A stretch of 37,351 bases of DNA, from contig DAOOVO010000036.1 in assembly GCA_035370245.1 (NCBI GenBank), positions 1-37,351 on the forward strand, written 5' to 3'. Every line of letters starts with the position of its first letter. Position 1 is the stretch's first letter. The notes below the pieces were generated by a model, which did no database searches, was not told where the DNA came from, and was given only the letters and a program-made list of their open reading frames with translations. This DNA comes from Pseudobacteroides sp035370245. Its GTDB lineage: Bacteria; Bacillota; Clostridia; Acetivibrionales; DSM-2933. Below, piece by piece: positions 22,212 through 30,389 of this stretch. The position numbers were made by a program, and so were the translations under genes.

Positions 22212-23210
22212 TTATTTCTTAAAAAATCTCTTTAGAAAGCCTTTCTTTCCATCTTTATTATCTGCTTTAACAAAACCCTCAGGTCTTTTTTTATTATCCA
22301 TAGGAAACCAACGGATTACTTCTCTTGGAGGTGAAGATACACCTTCTTCAAACGTTGCCCCCTGCCATCTGATACCTCCAGGCCCATCCATAGTATCACC
22401 ATCTTTTATTACCGGACCGTTTTGGAAAACATAATTTGATGCATTTCTTAAGAAATTACCTACTTCATTTAAATCATAAGAGTTTTTATCAAATATTGCT
22501 TCATGATCCGAAGTATCAAGCTGTAACATACCAACCGTATCCATCAACATCCAATCATTATTATCAGGAAGATTAAAGAGCCTCACATTTGCCCATAGTT
22601 CAAGCGGTAAAAGGCCTATTTCAACTTGCCTATCCAGTAATGAATCAATAATTTCTTTTGAAGCAAGAACTTCTCCATTAGGATTAAAATAACAAAGAGC
22701 TTCCGGTATATCTAACAGCTTTCTTGTAAGCTTAGTCAGAAACATCATTTCAGATATCACATCATAATCCTCTGGAATACAGGGAGCATTTTTACTAACA
22801 CTCCCAAATATGTAACTTGAGCAAATTCGAATAAAAGCCTTATGCTCTTGTGCATGCTTCTTCCCTTCAGGATAGCTCCAACAATTATAACTTGCACGAA
22901 GCAGGTTACCCGGATAAGTAAACGGGCCAAAATGTCCCATTGCCCAAGCTCCAAAAATCATGCTTTCTTTTTGCGGATCGCCCATTCCATCCGGCCAGGT
23001 AGCATTCACCACATCAGCCGATATGTACCCATTAATCTCTTTTTGATATTCAATGGTTATTGCAGGCCCACTAATAGCCCAATCACTTGATTTATCAATT
23101 CTCTTGACAACTTTAAATTCATCACTAATCGCATCAACTATTCTATCCAATGGAACTTCATTATCCAACAGAATAGCAAACCCTTGAGTATAGAACCCTT
23201 TATTCGGCAT
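22212..23210 (-). CDS. DUF4261-type protein of unknown function
   Basis: A 332-aa cytoplasmic protein. The start GFYTQGFAILLDNEVPLDRI, the WPDGMGDP segment, FGPFTYPGNLLRASYNCWSYPEGK, and a final MDGPGGIRWQGATFEEGVSSPPREVIRWFP block fit the DUF4261 family as I remember it. The C-terminal ~25 residues are strongly basic (KKGFLKRFFKK). The ATG at 23210 follows GGAGGTG; an in-frame start at 23261 lies inside the gltX terminator hairpin and is unlikely. Function is unknown. Confidence 0.65.
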   Translation of the reverse strand: MPNKGFYTQGFAILLDNEVPLDRIVDAISDEFKVVKRIDKSSDWAISGPAITIEYQKEINGYISADVVNATWPDGMGDPQKESMIFGAWAMGHFGPFTYPGNLLRASYNCWSYPEGKKHAQEHKAFIRICSSYIFGSVSKNAPCIPEDYDVISEMMFLTKLTRKLLDIPEALCYFNPNGEVLASKEIIDSLLDRQVEIGLLPLELWANVRLFNLPDNNDWMLMDTVGMLQLDTSDHEAIFDKNSYDLNEVGNFLRNASNYVFQNGPVIKDGDTMDGPGGIRWQGATFEEGVSSPPREVIRWFPMDNKKRPEGFVKADNKDGKKGFLKRFFKK

Positions 23211-23235
23211 AATACACCTCCGCTTTAAATATGAA

Positions 23236-23273
23236 AAACCGCCAAACAATGATAATGTCATGATTGGCGGTTT
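23236..23273 (-). terminator. terminator after gltX
   Basis: Minus-strand AAACCGCCAA (23273-23264) pairs with TTGGCGGTTT (23245-23236), followed by TTC after the T-rich arm. It lies 11 nt after the gltX stop and before the DUF4261-type gene. Confidence 0.8.
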
Positions 23274-23283
23274 ACATTTTTCC

Positions 23284-24924
23284 CTATATCAAACGATTAA
23301 TTCTTTCCCTTACTTTCGCTTCGCCCATAATTTGCTGAATTTCCCATATATCAGGCGAAGTACTGCGTCCGATAAGAGCAATTCTAATTACAGTACTTAC
23401 GTCACCAACATGCCCCTTATACATTTCGGGATTCTTCTTATAGTCTTTCGGCTTGGCTGCATATCCGTTTGCAGTCGCTATTTCCGTTATTTTGGCAAAC
23501 CATTGAGTCTGGTCATCGCTGTGATCATAAGTTTCAAGGTATTCTTTAAGTATCTTTTTAGCCTCTGAGTCATCTATGTTTTCAGGGTAATTATCGACAA
23601 TTTTAAAGTAATCGTCAAAGAAGTAATTGATAAATTCAAATATCTGTTCGCAATAAACGAGGTCTTTACGCGGTTTATTTGAATCCCTGCCCACAGATAA
23701 CAGTTTTATTACATCATCCTTATGAGCAACCAAAAGGTCAACTATTTCTTTCTTATAATCCTTAGCCCATTTAAGCAGAAAATCGTAAATTTCTTCTGCC
23801 GGAATTTTAACTAAAACATTTTTGCTTATATCATTGAGCTTATTTAAATCAAACAGAGCACCGGAAATACTCATTTTTTCCAAAGTGAAATTAAAGTCAT
23901 ATATACTGCTGTCCGGATTTGCTATTCTCCACTCTTCAAAATTGGAATTTAGTATTGTCATAAGGTATTCCCTTATTGTTGCAGGGTGGTAACCCAATTT
24001 CATGTAAAATTCCAATCCCAACTCCGGATCTTTTCTCTTTGAAAGCTTCCTCTTAACACCTTCATCAATCTTCATTAAGTGAGCCGTATGGCAGTATACA
24101 GGCAATTCCCAGCCCAAAGTTTTGAACAATTCATAATGTATAGGCAAGGTCGAAAGCCATTCTTCACCTCTTACAACATGGGTAACTCTCATAAGATGAT
24201 CATCCACCACATGTGCAAAATGATATGTGGGTATTCCGTTAGCCTTCAAAATAACTATGTCCTGATTGTTTTCAGGTATTGAAAGGTGCCCTCTTATTGC
24301 ATCGTCTATTTCAAAGTTCTTTTCCGGGTTGCCCATTGATTTAAAGCGAAGCACAAAACTCTCATTATTGTCCAAATGTTTTTGTACTTCTTCCAGATAT
24401 ATATCTCTATACTTAGCCCATTTCCCGTAGTAACCCGTATTTACCTTTTCTGCTTCCTGCTGTTTTCTTATTTCTTCCAATTCCTCTTCGGAACAGAAGC
24501 AAGGATAAGCTCTGCCAATCTCAATCAAATGTTTGGCAACAGTTTGATATATTTCTCCACGATTGCTCTGGTAATATGGCCCATAATTTCCTGTTTCTCC
24601 GTCAATACCAGCTCCTTCGTCGAACTTTAAGCCGAAGTACTCCAGTGAAGAAATGATGAGTTCCACTGCACCTTCTACTTTTCGCTTTTCGTCGGTATCT
24701 TCTATACGAAGCATAAATACGCCATTGCTTTGATGAGCTAACCTCTCATCAACAAATGCTCCATATAGATTACCAAGATGAATAAAACCTGTTGGACTCG
24801 GTGCAAGTCTGGTGACCTTTGCACCCTCACTTAAAGCTCTATTTGGAAATACAGTTTCTTCATAATAAGATATTGACTTTGTGATATTTGGAAAAAGTAA
24901 ATCAGCTAATTTTTTGTAATCCAT
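23284..24924 (-). CDS. gltX: glutamyl-tRNA synthetase
   Basis: A 546-aa class I aminoacyl-tRNA synthetase that charges tRNA-Glu. The HIGH motif appears as HLGN in APSPTGFIHLGN (about 42-52) and the KMSKS motif as KLSKR (293-297). FMLRIEDTD and the CFCSEEEL insertion are typical of GluRS. About 35 extra residues precede the usual start (PSPTG normally lies near residue 10), with GAGGA correctly placed for the called ATG. It lies directly downstream of a tRNA-Glu gene on the same strand, separated by a terminator. Confidence 0.93.
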   Translation of the reverse strand: MDYKKLADLLFPNITKSISYYEETVFPNRALSEGAKVTRLAPSPTGFIHLGNLYGAFVDERLAHQSNGVFMLRIEDTDEKRKVEGAVELIISSLEYFGLKFDEGAGIDGETGNYGPYYQSNRGEIYQTVAKHLIEIGRAYPCFCSEEELEEIRKQQEAEKVNTGYYGKWAKYRDIYLEEVQKHLDNNESFVLRFKSMGNPEKNFEIDDAIRGHLSIPENNQDIVILKANGIPTYHFAHVVDDHLMRVTHVVRGEEWLSTLPIHYELFKTLGWELPVYCHTAHLMKIDEGVKRKLSKRKDPELGLEFYMKLGYHPATIREYLMTILNSNFEEWRIANPDSSIYDFNFTLEKMSISGALFDLNKLNDISKNVLVKIPAEEIYDFLLKWAKDYKKEIVDLLVAHKDDVIKLLSVGRDSNKPRKDLVYCEQIFEFINYFFDDYFKIVDNYPENIDDSEAKKILKEYLETYDHSDDQTQWFAKITEIATANGYAAKPKDYKKNPEMYKGHVGDVSTVIRIALIGRSTSPDIWEIQQIMGEAKVRERINRLI

Positions 24925-24949
24925 TAATATTCCTCATTTCGTAGTAATT

Positions 24950-24994
24950 AAAATGAAAGACGGTTTCACTTGTTATTTAAACAAAGAACCGTCT
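24950..24994 (-). terminator. terminator between tRNA-Glu and gltX
   Basis: Minus-strand AGACGGTT (24994-24987) pairs with AACCGTCT (24965-24958), with a further GTTT/AAAC pairing inside, followed by TTCATTTT. Confidence 0.75.
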
Positions 24995-25002
24995 AAAATT
25001 AA

Positions 25003-25074
25003 TAACCCATAGGGGAATCGAACCCCTGTTTCCACCGTGAGAGGGTGGCGTCTTAGCCGCTTGACCAATGGGTC
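25003..25074 (-). tRNA. tRNA-Glu (anticodon CTC)
   Basis: A 72-nt cloverleaf on the minus strand: acceptor GACCCAT with ATGGGTT and discriminator A; D-arm TTGGTCAAGCGGCTAAGAC; anticodon stem CCACC with GGTGG around the loop CTCTCAC (anticodon CTC); T-arm CAGGGGTTCGATTCCCCTA. CCA is not encoded. The first acceptor pair is G-U. It reads GAG codons. Confidence 0.95.
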
Positions 25075-25090
25075 AAATATTCCACAAAAT

Positions 25091-25119
25091 ATTATATACT
25101 TAATTGATTAATTTATCAA
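25091..25119 (-). promoter_or_regulatory. tRNA-Glu promoter
   Basis: Minus-strand TTGATA (25119-25114), 17-nt spacer, TATAAT (25096-25091), 16 nt before the mature tRNA 5' end. Confidence 0.7.
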
Positions 25120-25166
25120 TATGTTTTTTTAAAGAATTCTGATGTATTAAATTATACTACATAATA

Positions 25167-26171
25167 CTAGATTTTAAAAAGTACTGTAGACATACTGTAA
25201 CCGGCTCCAACAGAACAAAATACAACTAATGATCCTTTTTTTACTCTATTTTGTTTTATTGCATCATTCAAAGCAAAAAACGGACTGGCACATCCGGTAT
25301 AGCCGTATTTTTCACCAACAAATGTTTGCTTTTCAAGACCAACTCCCAACTTTAAGAGCGTAGCTTCCGCATCCGGTTTTGAGAACTGTGAGAAAAAATA
25401 CTGGTCAATATCGTCGGGAGCAAGACCATTTCTATTAAGCATTTTAACTATTATCTTTTTCCACTCGGTTGAAAAAAAGTCTACTTCGTGCGGTACCCAG
25501 CAAAGTTTTTTCTTCCCTTCTTCTATTTGTGAATCCAATATATTGGATAATCCACAGCCAGGTGACATTATTAGATCATACCTTGTGGAATCGGTGTGAT
25601 ATTCGGAATCTATAAAGCCGTTAATGTATGGCTCTTCCGTATTCTTGATAATTATGGCAGCACTGCCATCTGCAATGTTGGGATATGTTACAATACAGTC
25701 TTTCCTTACCATTGAACTTATAAATAATGAACCAACTATTAGAGCATGTTTAACTTTAGAATTGTTTTTAATGTATCTGCAAGTAGTATCTAGTGAATTA
25801 ATCATTCCAATGCAATTGGCATTCATATCATAGACAATGTTTGCATTGCATGCACCAATCTTGTTCCGCAAAATCAGTGCATTAGTTGGCACTAGATATT
25901 CAGGTGTTTCACTAACAAAAACAATCATATCAAGTGCATCCGGTTTTATTCCCGCGTTATCTAAAGCAGCTTTTGAGGCATCTGCTGCCATGGTAAGTGC
26001 ATTTTCATTTGAACCCTTAACTAAATATCGTTGTTTTCTTCCAAGTTTAAGCATTAGCTTTTCAGCGTTTCTCCCGTTTTCTTTAAAGTGTTTGATAAAA
26101 AAGTCATTGCCAATTTTGTTTTTTGGATGATAAATTCCTATTCCTTTAAGTACCGTATTTGTATATTTCAT
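25167..26171 (-). CDS. ketoacyl-ACP synthase III-like protein lacking catalytic His and Asn
   Basis: A 334-aa thiolase-fold protein of the FabH/KAS III group. The nucleophile Cys120 is in MNANCIGMINSLD, and the end motif GAGYSMSTVLF is typical. The FabH catalytic histidine block (PHQAN) aligns with FSQFS, and the asparagine block (YGNTSAAS) aligns with YGYTGCAS, so His and Asn are both replaced. It therefore probably does not do the normal decarboxylative condensation; acyl transfer or another Cys-only reaction is more likely. The alignment is by eye. The gene stands alone with GGAGGG before its ATG, and no fatty-acid or polyketide genes are nearby. Confidence 0.75.
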   Translation of the reverse strand: MKYTNTVLKGIGIYHPKNKIGNDFFIKHFKENGRNAEKLMLKLGRKQRYLVKGSNENALTMAADASKAALDNAGIKPDALDMIVFVSETPEYLVPTNALILRNKIGACNANIVYDMNANCIGMINSLDTTCRYIKNNSKVKHALIVGSLFISSMVRKDCIVTYPNIADGSAAIIIKNTEEPYINGFIDSEYHTDSTRYDLIMSPGCGLSNILDSQIEEGKKKLCWVPHEVDFFSTEWKKIIVKMLNRNGLAPDDIDQYFFSQFSKPDAEATLLKLGVGLEKQTFVGEKYGYTGCASPFFALNDAIKQNRVKKGSLVVFCSVGAGYSMSTVLFKI

Positions 26172-26315
26172 TGCAATCCCTCCTAAAATAAAATAAATTT
26201 ACACAACTTTCCATAGGATAGCATATATAACAGAGCAAAATAACCAACGCTTTACCGGAACTTTGCTCTGCTAAATGCAAATATTATTCATATTTAATAT
26301 GGATTTAATTTAAAC

Positions 26316-26672
26316 TTATTTTATTTGTGCAAGTGCTTCATTGACTGATTTTACCATCTTTATTCTGTTAAAAAATTGATCGGCATTCAATTTTCTAAGT
26401 TGCATTGTTGTTGTAGCTAATTCAATTTCTGTAAGATATATTTCTTTGAAGTTATCAGCAACATACATTTTGAGACAACTTTCCAGAATTGGTAACATAT
26501 CTTGACTTGAAGTAGCTAATTTACTTCCATCGAGTATCAATGAGGTTTGCGAAGGAACAATTTTTTTTATAGTTGCTTTATAATCATTAATAAAAGCATG
26601 AGCCTCATCCTCTTTTATAAATCCTGATACTGTGATAATAAAAACGCCTGGCCTTGATTCCATTTTATACAT
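26316..26672 (-). CDS. STAS-like small protein
   Basis: A 118-aa protein with alternating strands and helices: GVFIITVSGFIKEDEAHAFINDYKATI, SLILDGSKLATSSQDMLPILESCLKMY, FKEIYLTEIEL. This suggests the SpoIIAA/STAS-like fold, but no anti-sigma partner is encoded next to it and the phosphorylatable Ser is uncertain. No membrane segment or signal peptide. AAGGAGG precedes the ATG with 8 nt spacing. A role in regulation is possible but not shown. Confidence 0.5.
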   Translation of the reverse strand: MYKMESRPGVFIITVSGFIKEDEAHAFINDYKATIKKIVPSQTSLILDGSKLATSSQDMLPILESCLKMYVADNFKEIYLTEIELATTTMQLRKLNADQFFNRIKMVKSVNEALAQIK

Positions 26673-26789
26673 ATATTATTCCTCCTTAATTTATTAATTT
26701 TCCCTATATTTTATCGGAAAAATTTTGCAAATTGGAATATTCCGTATCATTCACTTTTTTCGAAACAGGAGGAACAGAGTTTTGTGCTA

Positions 26790-27167
26790 TCAATTTTTGA
26801 TTTGATATTCCCAAAAGACATGATTTGACCATGTTCCATGGCTTTTCTTTTCAAATCTTATAAAGCTGTAATTTTCATCGGGCATTAAATAATAGACATC
26901 GATAGTTTTTTCAGCCTTCTTAAATACTATAAGGCCGGCATTGTTTGAAGTGCCTGTATGAATAGGTGTTGGGCTTGATGAAAATGATTTTAAACCCGAA
27001 TTAGTTGGAGTCGGGGTATATGTACCTTTGGTAGGTGTGCTGACGGTACTTTGAGATAAATAACTTAGTTCAAAGGGAGATGTTTTATCATCGTTAATTT
27101 CTCTGCCAATAACTATTGTGAGTGATATAATTAGTAATAATATAGTAAATATTATTGCTTTTTTCAT
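26790..27167 (-). CDS. small membrane-anchored or secreted hypothetical protein
   Basis: A 125-aa protein. Residues 1-21 (MKKAIIFTILLLIISLTIVIG) are a signal anchor. It is followed by a Thr/Ser/Pro-rich linker (about 40-75, with TPTPTNS and SSSPTP), then a small C-terminal domain of about 45 residues with many aromatic residues. The linker type is common in extracellular proteins of cellulolytic clostridia. No family is recognised. The start follows AGGAGAG. Confidence 0.6.
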   Translation of the reverse strand: MKKAIIFTILLLIISLTIVIGREINDDKTSPFELSYLSQSTVSTPTKGTYTPTPTNSGLKSFSSSPTPIHTGTSNNAGLIVFKKAEKTIDVYYLMPDENYSFIRFEKKSHGTWSNHVFWEYQIKN

Positions 27168-27366
27168 TTATAAGTCTCTCCTAATAATCATTTCTCCTGG
27201 TAATTAATATAAAGTGTCAAATGAACGATTAAATATTAGCACTGGATTTATGAGTTGTAAAGGCCGCACCATAGATTCAGGTGGGGGGATGGCGAACTTG
27301 CAGCTTCATTAAGATACCTAAGTCAAAGATTCAGCATGCCATGCAACGAAGCAAATGCCTTATTTA

Positions 27367-29028
27367 CTAAATGACTATAGTTTTTGCTTTCTTGTAGAAT
27401 ATATCGTCAAAGGACTTATCCAGCATGTTCCATACTATTACAATATCCTTTTTCTCGATGCCGTCATCATTAATATACGTGTAGGCCTCAATCCTTTTAA
27501 TAATCCTCTTTAATAAAGAATTATCAATATTTTCCAAATCAATTTTATCAATAAACTTTACATAATTATTAAATTTCTTCTTTGCTTCCTCCCTAGCATC
27601 ATCAATCCTTTTTAATTTAACAATTTGAGATTCCAATTCTTTCTTATGAGCTTGAAGTTCATCATTTTGTTCCTTATACTGCTCATCATCTATGATATTC
27701 CTTGTATAAAGCTTCAAATTGGCTTTTATTTCGGCTTTTATTTCTTCCAACTCTGCTTCAAGCTCGGCTACTCTCAATGATACGTTTTCCGAGCTCAAAA
27801 ATTGAGCAACATATTCGGAAAATGCATTTTCAATCATCTGCCTGTTATCCCTTATATTTTCAATTTCATTTTTAATCCTATCTGCCAGAACATCTTCATG
27901 CCATGAGTTTCTGAATCTGCAAATATCATTGTGATATGTATCATGGCTAACACACACCCACTCAACTCCAAAATTTCTAGTGCCGTCCTTACGTTTCCAT
28001 CCCCATAGCTTCTTTCGCCTCATTGCCCGTCCGCAGTGCTGACAGTATAATAAATTGCCGAATACCGTATCGCTGCTTGGCCTGCTGCCTTTTTTAATCA
28101 ATTCCTTTCTTTTCGCTCTTTCTTCCTGAACCTCATTGAATACTTCATCCGGCACTGCTCTTAATTCTTCTATATGATTTATTATCCAATCGTTTTCATT
28201 CATGTCTTTAATGCTTTTGTATTTATATTCTTTTTCTCCATCGGAATAAGATGTCTCTGAAATATTGATATCAATATTTTGAACGGTATGTGTTATCTGC
28301 ATTCCTTTGTAGATGGGATTTGTTATCAAATCATTGATTTGAACCTGAGTCCATCTTTTTCCCTTCTGTGTGGGAATATTCATGCTGTTTAAATATCTGG
28401 AAATCTTGATGCCTCCCCAGCCCTGCAAATACAGGTTAAAAATTGATTTAACAACTTCCAGTTGCTCTTGGATAGGCTTTAAAAAACCATTTATCTTTCT
28501 GTATCCATATGGAACAGCACTTGTGAATTTACCCTGTTCCTGAGCTTTTTTTATACCGAATTGGACTGCCGCACTTTTAGCCCTAGATTCTTCCTGTGCG
28601 GTTGAAAGCAGAATGTTTATGGTCATCTCATGATCAAAATTATTTATGTTACCATCCTCAAATATTACTTTAATACCGATGACTTTAAGCTTCTTTAATA
28701 TGCCTGCACCGTCTTCAACACTTCTTGCCCATCTTTGAGTATTCTTTACATAAATAATGTCAAATTCCTTTCTATATGCACATTCAAGCATGTATTTAAA
28801 AGCTTCTCTGTTTTTGAGCTTTGTCCCGGAAATGCCTTCATCCGCAAATATTGACGGTATATACTTAACGGTCTCTTCTTTGCCGTCTTTTCCATAATAC
28901 ATGCCGCATTCCGCACCTTCATACCCTTTTTGCTTAAACAAATCGGTATAATGCCTTATCTGGTTTTCCAACGAATTCAACTGGTCTGAGGTATCCTTTG
29001 ACACTCTGCAGTAAGCAACACATTTCAT
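27367..29028 (-). CDS. large serine recombinase
   Basis: A ~553-aa resolvase/integrase. Catalytic Ser10 is in CVAYCRVSKD, followed by SIFADEGISGTKLKNREAFKYML, the VKNTQRWARS block, the recombinase domain (PYGYRKINGF, WTQVQINDLITNPIYKG), a zinc ribbon CQHCGRAMRRKK...CVSHDTYHNDICRFR, and a long coiled coil (about 410-500). It is a different subfamily from the recombinase at 14229-15818. The second Met (29028) is preferred because GGGAGAA lies just upstream; the first Met (29043) has no site. A 57-aa XRE-like gene immediately precedes it. No other integrative-element genes are seen between it and the PspA operon. Confidence 0.9.
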   Translation of the reverse strand: MKCVAYCRVSKDTSDQLNSLENQIRHYTDLFKQKGYEGAECGMYYGKDGKEETVKYIPSIFADEGISGTKLKNREAFKYMLECAYRKEFDIIYVKNTQRWARSVEDGAGILKKLKVIGIKVIFEDGNINNFDHEMTINILLSTAQEESRAKSAAVQFGIKKAQEQGKFTSAVPYGYRKINGFLKPIQEQLEVVKSIFNLYLQGWGGIKISRYLNSMNIPTQKGKRWTQVQINDLITNPIYKGMQITHTVQNIDINISETSYSDGEKEYKYKSIKDMNENDWIINHIEELRAVPDEVFNEVQEERAKRKELIKKGSRPSSDTVFGNLLYCQHCGRAMRRKKLWGWKRKDGTRNFGVEWVCVSHDTYHNDICRFRNSWHEDVLADRIKNEIENIRDNRQMIENAFSEYVAQFLSSENVSLRVAELEAELEEIKAEIKANLKLYTRNIIDDEQYKEQNDELQAHKKELESQIVKLKRIDDAREEAKKKFNNYVKFIDKIDLENIDNSLLKRIIKRIEAYTYINDDGIEKKDIVIVWNMLDKSFDDIFYKKAKTIVI

Positions 29029-29047
29029 TGAAATTTCTCCCATACCA

Positions 29048-29221
29048 TTAATCTATAACAATTTTCAGCCATCTTTCATAAACATCATGAGGAATAGCTT
29101 TTTTCTCATTTTCAAAAAGAACTATATCGTTATAGGTAATATGCAGCAATTGAGACAATTCCTCCCTAGTCATTTTTTTGTCTATTGTTCTCAAAAGATA
29201 GAGCTGCCTTCCAGTTAACAT
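29048..29221 (-). CDS. 57-aa XRE-like helix-turn-helix protein
   Basis: A small ORF: MLTGRQLYLLRTIDKK, then MTREELSQLLHITYNDIVLF, ending YERWLKIVID. The middle part fits the helix-turn-helix of Cro/C1-type regulators. AGAGGT lies 8 nt before the ATG. It ends about 20 nt before the recombinase start, so the two form an operon and the small protein may control recombinase expression. Function is inferred from fold and position. Confidence 0.65.
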   Translation of the reverse strand: MLTGRQLYLLRTIDKKMTREELSQLLHITYNDIVLFENEKKAIPHDVYERWLKIVID

Positions 29222-29590
29222 GTTTATTGACCTCTATAACATTTGCTCGCTTAAATCATTATATTGATTATCCACAGGAAATGATATTGGGCTTTGTAGT
29301 AAATTGTTGCACGAAATTCATATTTGAGACTGGTTATTATAGAAATTTATGATAAACTATATCTGTACAAAAAAATTTTATATTTGCAAATGCAGTTTTA
29401 TACTATGTATTTGCATTATAAAATGAATATACAACAACATATAATCATTATTGTAAAACATATTATTAATAACATATTATTTATTTATAGATTAATTTGA
29501 TAAACCATATAGCCAAAATATACGATATATTTCATGGAATTAAAAATCAATCCAAATTAGTCAAATCCAAAAACAAGGGGGCAAAATACA
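29222..29590. other. divergent promoter region between the XRE-like gene and pspA
   Basis: About 370 nt of AT-rich DNA. On the minus strand a TATAAT (29263-29258) could serve the XRE/recombinase unit. Around 29375-29424 there is an imperfect inverted repeat, with ATTTTATA on the left and TATAAAAT on the right and TGCA-containing cores between, which may be an operator for one of the two transcripts. No clear SigW-type (TGAAAC...CGTA) promoter for pspA is visible. Confidence 0.4.
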
Positions 29591-30310
29591 ATGTCAATTT
29601 TAAAAAGGTTTTCCGACATCATGGCATCAAACATAAATGCAATATTAGACAAGTTTGAAGATCCATCAAAGATGGTGGACCAGCTTTTAAGAAATCTCGA
29701 GGATGATTTAAATAAGGTAAAAGCCGAGACTGCTGGGGTTATGGCCGATGCAGCACGTTCAAAAAGAGAGCTTGACGAATGTCAGGCAGAAATAGATAAA
29801 ATGCATGATTATGCCCAAAGGGCGGTAAAGTCCGGTAATGACGATGATGCCAGAAAGTTCCTTGCCAAAAAGGCACAATATACAGCACAATACAATGAAT
29901 TAAAAAAGGCAAATGATATTGCAGAGTCAAACGCAAAAAAGATGAAGCAAATGCACGACAAGCTTGTGGAACAGATAAATGAATTAAACGCAAGGAAAGA
30001 TTCCATCAAGGCAAAAATGTCTGTAGCTAAAGCACAGGAAAAGATCAACAAAATAGGTTCTAGTGTTTCTAAGGCAGGAGACAACTTAAGTGCTTTTGAC
30101 CGCATGGAGCAAAAAGCCGATCGTATGCTTGATGAAGCAAATGCCATGGCTGAGCTCAATAAATCCGGAGATGATGAATTGGATAGTTTAATTGATAAGT
30201 ATGACTCCCCAGATTCATCTGTTGAAGATGAACTTAACAAATTAAAAGCCAGCCTTAATGATGATATAGATGACGAGCTTAATAAAATGAAAGAAGAAAT
30301 GGACAAATAG
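29591..30310 (+). CDS. pspA: phage shock protein A (PspA/IM30 family)
   Basis: A 239-aa, almost entirely helical, coiled-coil protein of the ESCRT-III-like PspA/IM30 family that binds and stabilises the inner leaflet of the membrane under stress. The amphipathic N-terminal helix (MSILKRFSDIMASNINAILDK), the EDPSKMVDQLLRNLEDDL block and the long charged heptads are typical. The C-terminal acidic tail (about 190-239) is longer than in Bacillus PspA. It starts after AGGGGG. It leads an operon with the zinc-ribbon and SPFH genes, the arrangement of Bacillus pspA-ydjGHI. Confidence 0.9.
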   Translation: MSILKRFSDIMASNINAILDKFEDPSKMVDQLLRNLEDDLNKVKAETAGVMADAARSKRELDECQAEIDKMHDYAQRAVKSGNDDDARKFLAKKAQYTAQYNELKKANDIAESNAKKMKQMHDKLVEQINELNARKDSIKAKMSVAKAQEKINKIGSSVSKAGDNLSAFDRMEQKADRMLDEANAMAELNKSGDDELDSLIDKYDSPDSSVEDELNKLKASLNDDIDDELNKMKEEMDK

Positions 30311-30332
30311 TAAACACAAAAGTTTATACTGT

Positions 30333-30361
30333 ATGGCTGTAGCATTAAAAGTTACAGCCAT
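30333..30361 (+). other. intercistronic hairpin in the pspA operon
   Basis: Perfect 9-bp stem ATGGCTGTA (30333-30341) with TACAGCCAT (30353-30361), not followed by a T-run. It may stabilise or process the mRNA between pspA and ydjG. Confidence 0.5.
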
Positions 30362-30389
30362 TGATATATTCAACAGGGGGTTATGCAAA

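Noticed and set aside
12640..29221. Whole region between the two recombinase genes as one integrated element
   Set aside because: It contains gltX, a tRNA and metabolic genes, with no conjugation, replication or phage genes and no visible flanking repeats.
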